From contig JAFGSF010000055.1 in assembly GCA_016934745.1 (NCBI GenBank), positions 1 to 54,825 of the forward strand: 54,825 bases of DNA, read 5' to 3'. The stretch is from Candidatus Aminicenantota bacterium. GTDB lineage: Bacteria; Acidobacteriota; Aminicenantia; UBA2199. Each line of letters begins with the position of its first letter. The first letter of the stretch is position 1. The notes below the pieces were generated by a model. The model saw nothing but the letters and a program-made list of their open reading frames with translations, had not been told where the DNA came from and made no database searches. A program made the translations under genes and the position numbers. Shown here in pieces: positions 25,380-34,338 of the stretch.

Positions 25380-26468
25380 ATGGCAAAAAAATATATTCTT
25401 GCAATCAACCCCGGGTCCACTTCAACCAAAATCGCTATTTTTCTGGGCGAAGAAAAGATCATCGGTCAGAATATTTCGCATTCTGCCGAAGAGCTGGCTC
25501 CTTTTCAAAAAATCATCGACCAGCACAAATTTCGGGAAAAAGTCATTTTAGATTTTCTCAAGGAAAACAAGTTCGATGTCAACCTGCTGGCGGCAGTAGT
25601 CGGACGGGGCGGCCTGCTGACCCCCATGGCATCCGGAACCTATCTGGTCAATGACGAAATGATCAATTTTTTAAAAAGCAACAAGATGGAGCATGCCTCC
25701 AACCTGGGAGCACTGCTGGCCAGCGATATCGCCAAGATCATACCCGTCGATGCCTTCATAGTCGACCCCGTTGTTGTTGATGAGATGGCCGATATCGCAC
25801 GGATTACCGGGTTGCCTGAGATCCGTCGCATCAGCATTTTTCATGCTCTGAACCAGAAAGCAGCTGCCCGCGAAGCGGCAAAAAAAATCGGCAAACCCTA
25901 TCAAAAATGCCGGCTAATCGTCGCCCATCTTGGCGGCGGCATTTCCATAGGCGCCCATTTGGATGGTCAGGTCGTTGATGTCAATAATGCCCTGAACGGC
26001 GACGGTCCTTTCGCGCCTGAACGTGCCGGCTCTCTCCCCAGCTGGAGCTTGATCGAACTGGCCCTTTCAGGAAAATACGACATGGCTGCGATGAAAAAAA
26101 AGATTACCGGCAAGGGCGGTATTGTCGCACACCTCAACATCAATGATATGAGAAAGGTCGAAGATCTGGTCACGTCCGGCGATCCTAAAGCAACCGAAGT
26201 TTTTGAAGCCATGGCCTACAATGTAGCCAAGGAGATCGGCGCACTGGCTGCAGTGCTGGAAGGCAGGATCGATGCCATCGTTTTGACCGGCGGCATCGCC
26301 TTCGACCAGTATTTCGTCAAACTCGTCCGCCGCCGCGTCGAGTTCCTGGCCCCGCTGGTCGTTCTGCCTGGAGAAGATGAAATGACGGCACTGACCCAGG
26401 GAGCGTTGCGCGTACTGAATGGTGAGGAAGCAGCGAAACATTGGACAAACTCAGGAGAAAAGAAATGA
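25380..26468 (+). CDS. buk: butyrate kinase (or branched-chain acyl kinase)
   Basis: A 362-residue member of the acetate kinase/Hsp70 superfamily that makes ATP and a short-chain acid from an acyl phosphate. The N-terminal ILAINPGSTSTKIAIF is the phosphate-1 loop, VVGRGGLL follows, RLIVAHLGGGISIGAH is the second ATP loop, and IVLTGGIAFDQYF the adenosine site. Length and wording fit Buk rather than AckA. Substrates may be butyryl, isobutyryl or isovaleryl phosphate; the last two would tie it to BCAA breakdown with ilvE. It overlaps ptb by four bases (ATGA). The usual order in Clostridium is ptb-buk; here it is reversed. Confidence 0.92.
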   Translation: MAKKYILAINPGSTSTKIAIFLGEEKIIGQNISHSAEELAPFQKIIDQHKFREKVILDFLKENKFDVNLLAAVVGRGGLLTPMASGTYLVNDEMINFLKSNKMEHASNLGALLASDIAKIIPVDAFIVDPVVVDEMADIARITGLPEIRRISIFHALNQKAAAREAAKKIGKPYQKCRLIVAHLGGGISIGAHLDGQVVDVNNALNGDGPFAPERAGSLPSWSLIELALSGKYDMAAMKKKITGKGGIVAHLNINDMRKVEDLVTSGDPKATEVFEAMAYNVAKEIGALAAVLEGRIDAIVLTGGIAFDQYFVKLVRRRVEFLAPLVVLPGEDEMTALTQGALRVLNGEEAAKHWTNSGEKK

Positions 26469-27370
26469 ACCCCATGAAAAAATTGAGCGAAATTGAAAGC
26501 CTGGTCAAAGCTAAAAAAAATTCCAGGATGGCCGTGGCCTTTGCCCAGGACGAGGACACGATCCTGGCGGTCCAGCGCGCCGTCGATGAAAAAATTGTTG
26601 ACGCCATATTGATCGGCAATCAGGAGACCATCCGTACCGTTTGTAAAAAGCTCAAGGTGGATCCCGATTTGTTTGAAATTGTCCATGAACCCGACGAAAA
26701 GAAAAGCGGTGATAAGGCCGTGCGCATGATTATGGATGGCAAGGCCAACCTGCTGATGAAAGGCCTGATCGCGACACCTTATTATCTGAAACCCATATTA
26801 AACAAGGAATACAATCTGATCCGCAAGGACGGAGTCCTTTCCCATACGGCAATCCTGGAAGTACCGACCTACAACAAGCTCTTGCTGGTCTCCGACGTGG
26901 CCATGATCCCCTATCCCGACCTGACCCAGAAAGTGCAGATGATCAATTATAACATCAAGATTGCAGCCAAGCTGGGCATTGAAAATCCCAAAGTAGCCAT
27001 CCTGACCGCCAATGAAAAAGTTTCAGACAAGATGCCCTGCACCATGGAAGCTGCGGTCATTGCCAAGATGGCTGATCGCAAACAGATCAAGGGCGCAATC
27101 GTCGACGGGCCTCTGGCATTGGACGTGGCCATTTCAAAGCATGCCCTCGAGATCAAGGGCTTGAAATCTTCGGTCGAAGGCGATGCCGACATCCTGATTA
27201 TGCCCAATATCGAAGCGGGCAATATTTTTTACAAAGCGACCACACTGCTGGCCAAGGGCAAACTGGCTGCCGTAGTCACCGGCGCGCCCTTCCCGGCCAT
27301 CCTGACATCCCGGGCCGATGACGATGATTCAAAGTACTATTCAATCGTTCTGGCGGCCGCTCTGGTCTAA
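26465..27370 (+). CDS. ptb: phosphate butyryltransferase
   Basis: A 301-residue enzyme of the phosphotransacylase family that turns acyl-CoA plus phosphate into acyl phosphate for Buk. Blocks include MAVAFAQDEDTILAVQRA, LLMKGLIATPYYLKPIL, LVSDVAMIPYPDL, VAILTANEKVSDKMPCT and DILIMPNIEAGNIFYK, all Ptb-like rather than Pta. ATG at 26465 lies after AGGAG and overlaps the buk stop; the frame begins eight codons earlier but inside buk. The pair gives substrate-level ATP from butyryl- or branched acyl-CoA. Confidence 0.93.
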   Translation: MNPMKKLSEIESLVKAKKNSRMAVAFAQDEDTILAVQRAVDEKIVDAILIGNQETIRTVCKKLKVDPDLFEIVHEPDEKKSGDKAVRMIMDGKANLLMKGLIATPYYLKPILNKEYNLIRKDGVLSHTAILEVPTYNKLLLVSDVAMIPYPDLTQKVQMINYNIKIAAKLGIENPKVAILTANEKVSDKMPCTMEAAVIAKMADRKQIKGAIVDGPLALDVAISKHALEIKGLKSSVEGDADILIMPNIEAGNIFYKATTLLAKGKLAAVVTGAPFPAILTSRADDDDSKYYSIVLAAALV

Positions 27371-27388
27371 AACCTAAGTAATTCGCAT

Positions 27389-27416
27389 GGTGGGGTTTGA
27401 TTCATCAAACCCTGCC
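27389..27416. terminator. hairpin after ptb
   Basis: GGTG-GGGTTTGA, loop TTCA, TCAAACCC-TGCC: eight perfect pairs plus four with two G-U. There is no U-run after it, so it is either an atypical terminator or a transcript-stabilising hairpin at the end of buk-ptb, which converges with the next gene. Confidence 0.5.
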
Positions 27417-27438
27417 CGATAAAATGAAACAGCAAAAC

Positions 27439-27450
27439 GGTTCGCGAACC
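27439..27450. repeat. 12-bp perfect palindrome
   Basis: GGTTCGCGAACC in the convergent gap between ptb and the DUF4412-like gene. On the minus strand it is followed by GTTTT, so it may be part of a weak terminator for that gene. It could also be a protein-binding site. Confidence 0.35.
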
Positions 27451-27467
27451 ATCCATACAAAAAATAT

Positions 27468-28268
27468 TTATTCCTCTTCGCCGCCGAACCCCATCTGCTT
27501 TTCTTCATAGCCGGACGGTACCGCGAAGAAGGAAGCGTGTAAACTCTTGCTGCCCAGCGACAGGACTTCCATGGTCTGACGCTGGGTTACCTTGGATTTG
27601 CCCTTCTTGTTTACCGATGTATTCACGGTGATCATCTTCAGGGGAAAGCCCAGTTCGGCATCGGCCTTCATTTGTTTTTCAATCAGGTTGTCCAGGTCTT
27701 CGATACCGGTTTTAAAATCACGGAAGCGAAACGCTTCGCCCATTTCAGCCATGCCCTTGAAGCTGGGAGTTGACCATACTTCCTTTTCAATCTTTTCATG
27801 GCTCCGGTTCTTGATGATGGCGATCTTGACTTCCATATCATATTCCACGAGCTGCCGGCTGTGACGGCAGGGATAACCCAGAACCGGTGCCGATCCGAGT
27901 TTTTCATTTTTCACCACGGGGTTGCTGATCTTAATTTTAACCAGTTTGCCTACTGCGCCGGTCATTTGGATGAGAGCGTTCATGGGCAGGCGCGAATATG
28001 TCTTTTCTTCCGGATTGACCATGTAGAGGATGTTATCCTTGGCCTGGTACAGCCAGTACGAACCTTTCCGGAACATGTCATTTTCCTTATCCACGCTTTC
28101 AAAAACCTGCTTGACATTGCCGCCACTGGCATAGACCTGCATGATGATCGTATTGCTTTGTCCTTTGGCCTCCGCTTCGGTCACGGTCCGGGTCCGCCAC
28201 TGCACTCCGGCGAAAGAAGTCGCGGTAAAAGTGAAAACAAGAAAAATCACGAAAATTATTTTTTTCAT
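27468..28268 (-). CDS. secreted DUF4412-like protein
   Basis: A 266-residue protein with a clear signal peptide (IIFVIFLVFTFTATSFAG). The mature part holds strands typical of DUF4412: SYWLYQAKDNILYMVNPEEKTY and a conserved-looking GYPCRHSRQLVEYD. It probably forms a periplasmic or outer-membrane-associated beta-sheet protein, akin to LolA/LolB-like folds. No catalytic motif is seen and the function is unknown. The C-terminus is acidic (GGEEE). AGGAGG precedes the ATG, and a TATAAT box lies about 30 bp upstream. Confidence 0.7.
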   Translation of the reverse strand: MKKIIFVIFLVFTFTATSFAGVQWRTRTVTEAEAKGQSNTIIMQVYASGGNVKQVFESVDKENDMFRKGSYWLYQAKDNILYMVNPEEKTYSRLPMNALIQMTGAVGKLVKIKISNPVVKNEKLGSAPVLGYPCRHSRQLVEYDMEVKIAIIKNRSHEKIEKEVWSTPSFKGMAEMGEAFRFRDFKTGIEDLDNLIEKQMKADAELGFPLKMITVNTSVNKKGKSKVTQRQTMEVLSLGSKSLHASFFAVPSGYEEKQMGFGGEEE

Positions 28269-28296
28269 TGGGGTTCCTCCTCAATCTACCGGGAAC

Positions 28297-28325
28297 ATTA
28301 TACAAGGTTTCAACCGCTTTGAAAA
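28297..28325 (-). promoter_or_regulatory. promoter of the DUF4412-like gene
   Basis: Perfect TATAAT (28302-28297) on the minus strand with a weak TTTTCA (28325-28320) 17 bp upstream. The leader holds AGGAGG. Confidence 0.5.
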
Positions 28326-28383
28326 GGCCGGGCCATGGCAAATCGAAAAGGCACGGCGCCACTAAAAGTGACATACCGCTCAT

Positions 28384-28403
28384 CTCGGCATGAAAATGCC
28401 GAG
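28384..28403. terminator. GAAA-capped hairpin at the end of the aldehyde dehydrogenase gene
   Basis: CTCGGCAT-GAAA-ATGCCGAG, eight perfect pairs; read on the minus strand the loop is TTTC. It lies 50 nt beyond the aldehyde dehydrogenase stop and upstream of the DUF4412-like promoter. No U-run follows; a transcript 3'-end structure is likely. Confidence 0.45.
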
Positions 28404-28452
28404 GATCAGTACTGCGCCATGCCCCTATTTCAACCGCGATAAAATCATTAAT

Positions 28453-29820
28453 TCAACTGATCACCACTGTTTTTATGTTCACGAATTCCTTGATGCCATA
28501 GTGGGACAATTCGCGCCCGTATCCCGATTGCTTGATGCCGCCGAAAGGCAAGCGCGGATCGGACCGGACCAAGCCATTGATGAAAACCATGCCTGCGTCA
28601 ATGCCCGCAGCCAATTTCTCTGCCCGCGGCAGGTCGAGAGTCCAGATACTGGCCCCCAGGCCGAACGGGGTGTCATTAGCAATACGGACCGCGTCTTCAG
28701 CATCTTCGGCGCTGATCAAGGCGGCCACCGGTCCGAACATTTCTTCTTCATAAGCCGGCATTCCCGGCTTCACATCACCGAGGACGGTGGGTTGAAAATA
28801 GAAGCCAGATCGCTCGCTCATGCGCTTCCCCCCCGTCAAAACCCGGGCCCCGAGGCGAACCGATTCTTTTACCTGACGTTCAAGTTCATCCACCAAGTCG
28901 GTTCGGGCCAATGGGCCGAGGTCATTGCCCGGTTCGAGCGGATCACCGACTTTCAACGCCTCCACCGCGGTGATGAATTCCGAACGAAAACGCTCTAGGA
29001 TATTCGTCTCGACAATGAAACGTTTGGCTGCAATACAGCTCTGGCCATTGTTGATCATGCGGGCTTGAACAGCCGTAGGCAGACAGGTCTGCAGCGGGGC
29101 GTCGGCCAGGACAATGAAAGGATCGCTACCCCCAAGTTCCAGAACAACTTTTTTAAGGTTGCGGCCGGCCTGCGCAGCGATTTTTCTCCCGGCTTGCTCG
29201 CTGCCGGTCAGCGTGACCGCAGCGATCAACGGATGGTCAATCACGGCTTCGACCAGCCCGGAACCAATCCGCATTTCGCTGAAAACATGCTCTGGGAACC
29301 CGGCTTTCCTGAAAATAGCGCTGATATGCCGGCTGCAGTCGGGCACGTTGGAAGAATGCTTGAGCAGGCAGACATTGCCGGCCATTAAGGCCGGAGCCGC
29401 GAAACGAAAAACCTGCCAAAAAGGAAAATTCCAGGGCATGACCGCCAGAATAGGCCCCAATGGATCGAAACGAATATAGTGTGTCCCGGTGTCCGAAGCG
29501 ATGGTTTCGGCATCAAGCATTTTTTCAGCGTTTTCGGCGTAATGGACGCAGACCATGGCGCACTTGTCAATTTCAGCTTCTGCCTGCCTGACCGGCTTCC
29601 CCATTTCAGTGCTCATCAGTTTGGCCAAGTCTTTTTTATCCTCGACCAGGATATGAGCCGCCTGCATCAGCAACCGGCTTCGTTCTGAAAACCCGGATTG
29701 TCGCCAAGCGCAGAAGGCATCGTAAGCCTTTGTGATGCAGTCTTTAACCTGGGCTGCGCTTTGTTCGGCAAAGCTTCCCCTTAATTCTCCCGTGGCGGGA
29801 TTTACTGATTCCAGGGCCAT
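28453..29820 (-). CDS. aldehyde dehydrogenase, succinate-semialdehyde dehydrogenase-like
   Basis: A 455-residue NAD(P)-dependent aldehyde dehydrogenase. The catalytic Cys is in NNGQSCIAAKRF, and the general-base Glu in LELGGSDPFIV. Cofactor-binding TLTGSEQAGRKIA and the C-terminal PFGGIKQSGYGRELS are present. The short length without an N-terminal extension and the MPWNFPFWQVFRFAAPALMAGN block resemble Sad/GabD-type semialdehyde dehydrogenases, but the substrate cannot be read from sequence. It may oxidise aldehydes from amino-acid breakdown. Upstream it diverges from the S46 peptidase gene. Confidence 0.88.
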   Translation of the reverse strand: MALESVNPATGELRGSFAEQSAAQVKDCITKAYDAFCAWRQSGFSERSRLLMQAAHILVEDKKDLAKLMSTEMGKPVRQAEAEIDKCAMVCVHYAENAEKMLDAETIASDTGTHYIRFDPLGPILAVMPWNFPFWQVFRFAAPALMAGNVCLLKHSSNVPDCSRHISAIFRKAGFPEHVFSEMRIGSGLVEAVIDHPLIAAVTLTGSEQAGRKIAAQAGRNLKKVVLELGGSDPFIVLADAPLQTCLPTAVQARMINNGQSCIAAKRFIVETNILERFRSEFITAVEALKVGDPLEPGNDLGPLARTDLVDELERQVKESVRLGARVLTGGKRMSERSGFYFQPTVLGDVKPGMPAYEEEMFGPVAALISAEDAEDAVRIANDTPFGLGASIWTLDLPRAEKLAAGIDAGMVFINGLVRSDPRLPFGGIKQSGYGRELSHYGIKEFVNIKTVVIS

Positions 29821-29906
29821 GTGTTTCTCCTTTGTCTTGATTGATTATCCATTGTAAAAAAATGCAATAAAAAATTCAAATCTTAACCGGGAATCCCATT
29901 TCCTCT

Positions 29907-29935
29907 TTGACACACCCGCCTGCCTTTGGTATATA
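29907..29935 (+). promoter_or_regulatory. promoter of the S46 peptidase gene
   Basis: TTGACA (29907-29912), 17-bp spacer, TATATA (29930-29935). The predicted start near 29942 gives a 57-nt leader ending in AGGAGGT. Confidence 0.65.
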
Positions 29936-29998
29936 TGAATTTCAGATTGAAATGCTGGTCACACGCAAACAATCAGGAACCGCATAGGAGGTATGCTC

Positions 29999-32161
29999 AT
30001 GAAACGCATTGTCTGCTTCTTCATTACAACCCTGATCTTTGGTTTTTCAATGTCCGCCGAGGAGGGAATGTTTCCTTTAAGCGAAATTCACAAGCTGGAC
30101 CTCAAGGCCATGGGTTTTCTCGTCGGTCCACGGGATATATACAATCCCAATGGTGTCAGCCTGGTCGACGGCATCATCAATTTGGGCGGCTGCACGGCCA
30201 GTTTTGTTTCAGGCGAAGGCCTGATCCTGACCAATTACCACTGCGCCTTCGGCGCCGTCCAGGCGGTTGCCACTCCCGAGAACGACTACTTGCGCGATGG
30301 TTTCTACGCGGCCGAGCGGTCGGCCGAAATACCGGCCAAGCGCTATACCGTGCGCTTGATCGAATCCTACCGGGACGTTTCACGCGAGATTCTGACCGCC
30401 ATCAAGAAGAAAATGTCTTACGCCCAGCGCAGCAAGGCTATTGAGGAAAAATCAAAGCGCATGGTCGTGGCCTTCGAGAAAAGCAATCCAGGCAAACGGG
30501 CCGAAGTAGCCGAAATGTTCCGCGGCAAGACCTATGTGCTGTTCGTTTACAATTACATCAAGGACGTGCGCCTGGTCTACGCCCCACCCCGCTCCATTGG
30601 CGAATACGGTGGCGAGGAGGATAACTGGATGTGGCCTCGCCATACCGGTGATTTCGCCTTCATGCGCGCCTATGTTGCACCCGACGGCTCCAATGCCGAA
30701 TTTTCTCTCCAGAACGTCCCCTTCCGGCCAAAAAAATACTTCCCAGTCGCTGCCGAGGGAGTCAGAAATGAGGATTTTGCTTTTATCCTGGGCTATCCAG
30801 GCAGTACCCACCGGCATAAGTCCTCTCACTATCTCGCCTTTGAAGAAAATATCCGCATGCCTTTCATGGTCGACCTGTATCGCTGGATCATCGGGTTGAA
30901 AGAGGAAATGAGCGCCGGCAACCGCGGCGTCGCTATCAAACTTTCTTCTTCCCTCAAGGGATTGTGGAACACCGTCACTCGCAGTCTCGGCCAGCTCCAG
31001 GGCATGAAAAATCTGCATTTGGTCGAACAGCGTCAAAGGGAAGAAATATCCCTGCAAAAATTCATTGACAGCGATCCGGTCCGACGAAGAAAATACGGCT
31101 CGCTGCTCGCTGACCTGGCAAAAGTCTATGAGGACAAAGCCAAAAGATCACGCCGTGACCTGACTCTGTCCAACCTGCTGAGCAACAGGATATCCATCAT
31201 CATGGGCAATGCCTTCAAGATCTGCGAGGCGTCCCATGAGCGCGTCAAGAAAGACACCCAGCGCGAAGCCGCTTATATGGAACGCAATTTCGACCGCACC
31301 GAGAAGCAAATGACCATGGCGCTGAGAGATTATCATGAGCCGACCGAAAAAGCCCTGCTCAAGGAAATGCTGCGCCGTGCCGCTGCTTTCAGGGACAAAC
31401 AAGCTATCCCGGCCGTGCGAGACATCTGCGCCGGCAGCGAGGAGAGCATGGCCTTGGATGCATTTCTGCAAAAATCCTTTGCTGCAACAAAGCTGAACGA
31501 CCCGAAAATCGTAAGCGCCTGCCTCAAAAAAAACAATGCCCAGCTAAGGACAATGAACGATCCTTTCATCAACCTGGCTTTCGCCCTCTACCCGGACCAT
31601 CGTGAAATGAAGGAAGACGAAAAAATAAAAAAGGGTATTTTGGATCAGCTTTTAGCCAAATTGGTCGATGTCAAGAGGGAATTATTGGGCAGAGATTTTA
31701 TTCCAGACGCCAATGGTACCCTGCGCCTGACTCGTGGCAGGATCCGGGGCTACTCCCCGGCCGATGCCATACGCATGCAGTCCTTCACAACCTTGGGCGG
31801 CATCGTTGAGAAGCATGCCACTCATCCTGGCCTGGCTTCATATCAAGCGCCGGAAAAGCTGCTCGAACTGGCCAAAGCCAGGGATTACGGCCGCTTCGCT
31901 CACCCCGATCTGGACGATGTACCGGTGGCCATGCTCTATGACATGGATACCACCGGCGGCAATTCGGGCAGCCCGGTATTTAACCCCCGTGGTGAACTCA
32001 TCGGCCTGAACTTCGACCGGGTATTCGAGGCAACGATCAACGACTTTGCGTGGGATGAGTCCTACAGCCGCTCCATCGGCGTCGACATGCGCTTCATCCT
32101 CTGGTCCTTGGCCAAATTCAGCGGCGCGGAACGGCTGCTGGCCGAAATGGGAATCAAGTGA
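29999..32161 (+). CDS. S46 dipeptidyl peptidase, predicted Asp/Glu-specific (DPP11-like)
   Basis: A 720-residue periplasmic serine peptidase that removes dipeptides. A signal peptide (IVCFFITTLIFGFSMSA) leads to the S46 chymotrypsin-like fold: His81 in ILTNYHCAFG, an Asp in the RHTGDFAFMRAY block, and Ser656 in TTGGNSGSPVF. A helical domain separates the two halves. Eighteen residues after the serine stands Arg674 (GLNFDRVFEA). In Porphyromonas gingivalis DPP11 the matching Arg673, eighteen after Ser655, confers preference for acidic P1 residues, while DPP7 has Gly there. I therefore infer acidic specificity. ATG at 29999 is well spaced from AGGAGGT; another ATG two codons earlier is too close. 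Confidence 0.9.
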   Translation: MKRIVCFFITTLIFGFSMSAEEGMFPLSEIHKLDLKAMGFLVGPRDIYNPNGVSLVDGIINLGGCTASFVSGEGLILTNYHCAFGAVQAVATPENDYLRDGFYAAERSAEIPAKRYTVRLIESYRDVSREILTAIKKKMSYAQRSKAIEEKSKRMVVAFEKSNPGKRAEVAEMFRGKTYVLFVYNYIKDVRLVYAPPRSIGEYGGEEDNWMWPRHTGDFAFMRAYVAPDGSNAEFSLQNVPFRPKKYFPVAAEGVRNEDFAFILGYPGSTHRHKSSHYLAFEENIRMPFMVDLYRWIIGLKEEMSAGNRGVAIKLSSSLKGLWNTVTRSLGQLQGMKNLHLVEQRQREEISLQKFIDSDPVRRRKYGSLLADLAKVYEDKAKRSRRDLTLSNLLSNRISIIMGNAFKICEASHERVKKDTQREAAYMERNFDRTEKQMTMALRDYHEPTEKALLKEMLRRAAAFRDKQAIPAVRDICAGSEESMALDAFLQKSFAATKLNDPKIVSACLKKNNAQLRTMNDPFINLAFALYPDHREMKEDEKIKKGILDQLLAKLVDVKRELLGRDFIPDANGTLRLTRGRIRGYSPADAIRMQSFTTLGGIVEKHATHPGLASYQAPEKLLELAKARDYGRFAHPDLDDVPVAMLYDMDTTGGNSGSPVFNPRGELIGLNFDRVFEATINDFAWDESYSRSIGVDMRFILWSLAKFSGAERLLAEMGIK

Positions 32162-32325
32162 CACATTAAACTATCGTGAGGCGGCTCGTCACACGATGTT
32201 ATCGGTAAATATGGAAGCCACTCAGACCCGCGGATGTGACGATACCCACACCGAATGTTTTTGAGGACTTAACAAATTTCCCCAAAACATGGTGTCAGGA
32301 ATGCGTGAGGTATTCAGAATGCTCT

Positions 32326-33195
32326 TCACTTTTCTTTCAGCAATTTCAAGATCGCCGCTGCGCCCTGTTTCTCGCTATCATCATTTGCCCTCCTCAGTTT
32401 TCGCTGAAATTTGCAGGCAAGGTAATAACGCAGCAAAACCGATTGCCAATGGGCAAGGTGCTTGCGGTAAAGATAAAGCTGGCTTTTACGATACTCCAGC
32501 ACGGCACCGGGCCATGAGCCGACACTTTGGCCGCCATGGTGAACCACCCTGGCCCCGCTGTAATAAACCACTTTTTTACGCATGGCCCACACCCGCAGGC
32601 ACAGATCATGGTCCTCAAAATAAAGGAATATATTTTCATCGAAGGGCGGTTCTTTTTCGAACAAATCCTTTCGCGTCAGTAGGCAGGCCCCGCTGACCCA
32701 CGCTGTTTTCTTTAATATGCCACCGCTACGACGGCGGCTGTTTTTCCATTTTCCCAGCAGCCTAGCCATGGTTTTTTGATACAACTCAGCAAAGAGGGAA
32801 ATTTTAAAACCGTAAGAAAGCTGAAAGGAACCGTCCGTATTGAGAAGCATCGGACCGAGAGCTCCGATTCCAGAGTCTTTCTCCATTACCTGCAGCATCG
32901 CATCAACGGCCGTGCCTATGATTTCCGTGTCATTGTTCAAAAAAAGCAGGTATTCCCCCCGCGCGGCCTGCACCCCACGGTTGTTGGCCCATCCGAAACC
33001 GTGATTGACCGGATTGCGGATGATACGGATATCCCAAAAAAAGTCATTGAGATATTCCTGCACGTCTTCATTGGAATGATTGTCGACAACAATGATTTCA
33101 TAATTGAAGGAGGGTGGATTTCTTTTCAGGGAATCAATAGCCGCCTTCAGCAGTGCAAACTGGTTGAAACTGACAATAATGACCGATAATTTCAC
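32326..33195 (-). CDS. glycosyltransferase family 2, rhamnosyltransferase-like
   Basis: A GT-A enzyme: VKLSVIIVSFNQFALLKAAI opens the fold, EIIVVDNHSNED is the nucleotide part, LLFLNNDTEI replaces DxD (as NND, common in this branch), and ILKKTAWVSGACLLTRKD plus FDENIFLYFEDHDLCLRVW form the acceptor/catalytic half. This wording is that of dTDP-rhamnosyl and similar surface-glycan transferases. The C-terminus ends in a positively charged helix. I place the start at a GTG (33195) close to the tdh stop. The frame opens at 33237 inside tdh, so a longer form remains possible. Confidence 0.82.
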   Translation of the reverse strand: MKLSVIIVSFNQFALLKAAIDSLKRNPPSFNYEIIVVDNHSNEDVQEYLNDFFWDIRIIRNPVNHGFGWANNRGVQAARGEYLLFLNNDTEIIGTAVDAMLQVMEKDSGIGALGPMLLNTDGSFQLSYGFKISLFAELYQKTMARLLGKWKNSRRRSGGILKKTAWVSGACLLTRKDLFEKEPPFDENIFLYFEDHDLCLRVWAMRKKVVYYSGARVVHHGGQSVGSWPGAVLEYRKSQLYLYRKHLAHWQSVLLRYYLACKFQRKLRRANDDSEKQGAAAILKLLKEK

Positions 33196-33211
33196 CGCCA
33201 GCGGCGAGCCG

Positions 33212-34249
33212 TCATTCAAGGATGATTTTCCCGGCATTTCCCGAAAGCCCTATGTCGAAGGCAGCCTTGAAATCATGCATTTTAAAGCGATGGGTGATCA
33301 ACGGCTTCAGATCGACTTTGCCGGAAGTCAACAAGGCGTCCATCTGGTACCAGGTTTCAAACATTCGTCGGCCGTTGATTCCCTGGACCGTCACGCCGGG
33401 GAAAATGACATCCTTGGCAAAATCCATGGTGATCGGCTTGGAGGGAATGCCCAACAAAGAAAAACGACCATTTTTGCGAATGGACCGGAACCCCTGGGCA
33501 ATAGCGTCCGGATGTCCCGACATTTCCAGTACAACATCTACGCCCTGGCCTTGAGTCAGGGCGGCGACAATTTCGGCCGGTCTCTCGGTTAAGGGATCGA
33601 TCACCCGATCGGCCCCCATTTTCATGGCTAATTCACGTCGGAAGGGGATGACTTCACTGACCAGCACCATGGAAGCCCCGGCCGCTTTGCAGACCGGAAC
33701 GGCCGCGATACCGATCGGGCCGCCGCCGAGGATCAGAAATGTTTTTCCTACTGTCGCCCCGGCCATGACCGTGTGCACCGCATTACCGAAAGGATCATAG
33801 ATAGCCGCGAATTCAGGATCAATGCCTTTGGGTACTTTCCAGAGGTTGGCCTCAGGTACAGTCAAATAGTCTGCGAAACAGCCATCACCATCCACACCGA
33901 GAATCACCACGTTTTCACAAAGATGAGCGTTGCCGGTACGGCATTGAAAGCATTGGTTGCAAACCACGTGCATTTCAGCCGTTACCAGCTCGCCGACATG
34001 GTAATGATGGACATCGTGACCGGTTTCGACGATGGCGCCGTAAAATTCGTGGCCCGTGGTCAGCGGCGGTTTTAACCGGTTCTGGGACCATTCGTCCCAC
34101 TTGTAAATATGGAGGTCGGTGCCGCAAATCGCCCTTTTATGAACCTGGATCAATACCTCGTTGGCCTTGATGGTTGGAATGGGAATTTCTTTCATTTCCA
34201 AACCGGGTCCGGCTTGCATTTTCCTTAGCGCCTTCATCGTACCGGTCAT
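33212..34249 (-). CDS. tdh: L-threonine 3-dehydrogenase (zinc MDR type)
   Basis: A 345-residue zinc alcohol dehydrogenase relative. RAICGTDLHIYKWDEW binds the catalytic zinc and is diagnostic of Tdh. TGHEFYGAIVETG is the GHE motif; the structural zinc cysteines are in CNQCFQCRTGNAHLCEN; NAD binding is in LILGGGPIGIAAVPVCKAAGA. It oxidises threonine to 2-amino-3-ketobutyrate, normally cleaved by Kbl to glycine and acetyl-CoA. No kbl is in the window. AGGAG is six bases before the ATG, and a promoter lies at 34285-34313. Confidence 0.92.
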   Translation of the reverse strand: MTGTMKALRKMQAGPGLEMKEIPIPTIKANEVLIQVHKRAICGTDLHIYKWDEWSQNRLKPPLTTGHEFYGAIVETGHDVHHYHVGELVTAEMHVVCNQCFQCRTGNAHLCENVVILGVDGDGCFADYLTVPEANLWKVPKGIDPEFAAIYDPFGNAVHTVMAGATVGKTFLILGGGPIGIAAVPVCKAAGASMVLVSEVIPFRRELAMKMGADRVIDPLTERPAEIVAALTQGQGVDVVLEMSGHPDAIAQGFRSIRKNGRFSLLGIPSKPITMDFAKDVIFPGVTVQGINGRRMFETWYQMDALLTSGKVDLKPLITHRFKMHDFKAAFDIGLSGNAGKIILE

Positions 34250-34284
34250 ATGGATCTCCTTTCATGATTGACGATTCAATACGT

Positions 34285-34313
34285 ATCATATATTTTTTAA
34301 AGCGCGAATTCAA
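34285..34313 (-). promoter_or_regulatory. tdh promoter
   Basis: Minus strand TTGAAT (34313-34308), 17-bp spacer, TATGAT (34290-34285). The predicted start near 34278 gives a leader of about 29 nt with GGAG. Confidence 0.55.
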
Positions 34314-34338
34314 GTATGCTGCTGCCCCCTGATCCGCA

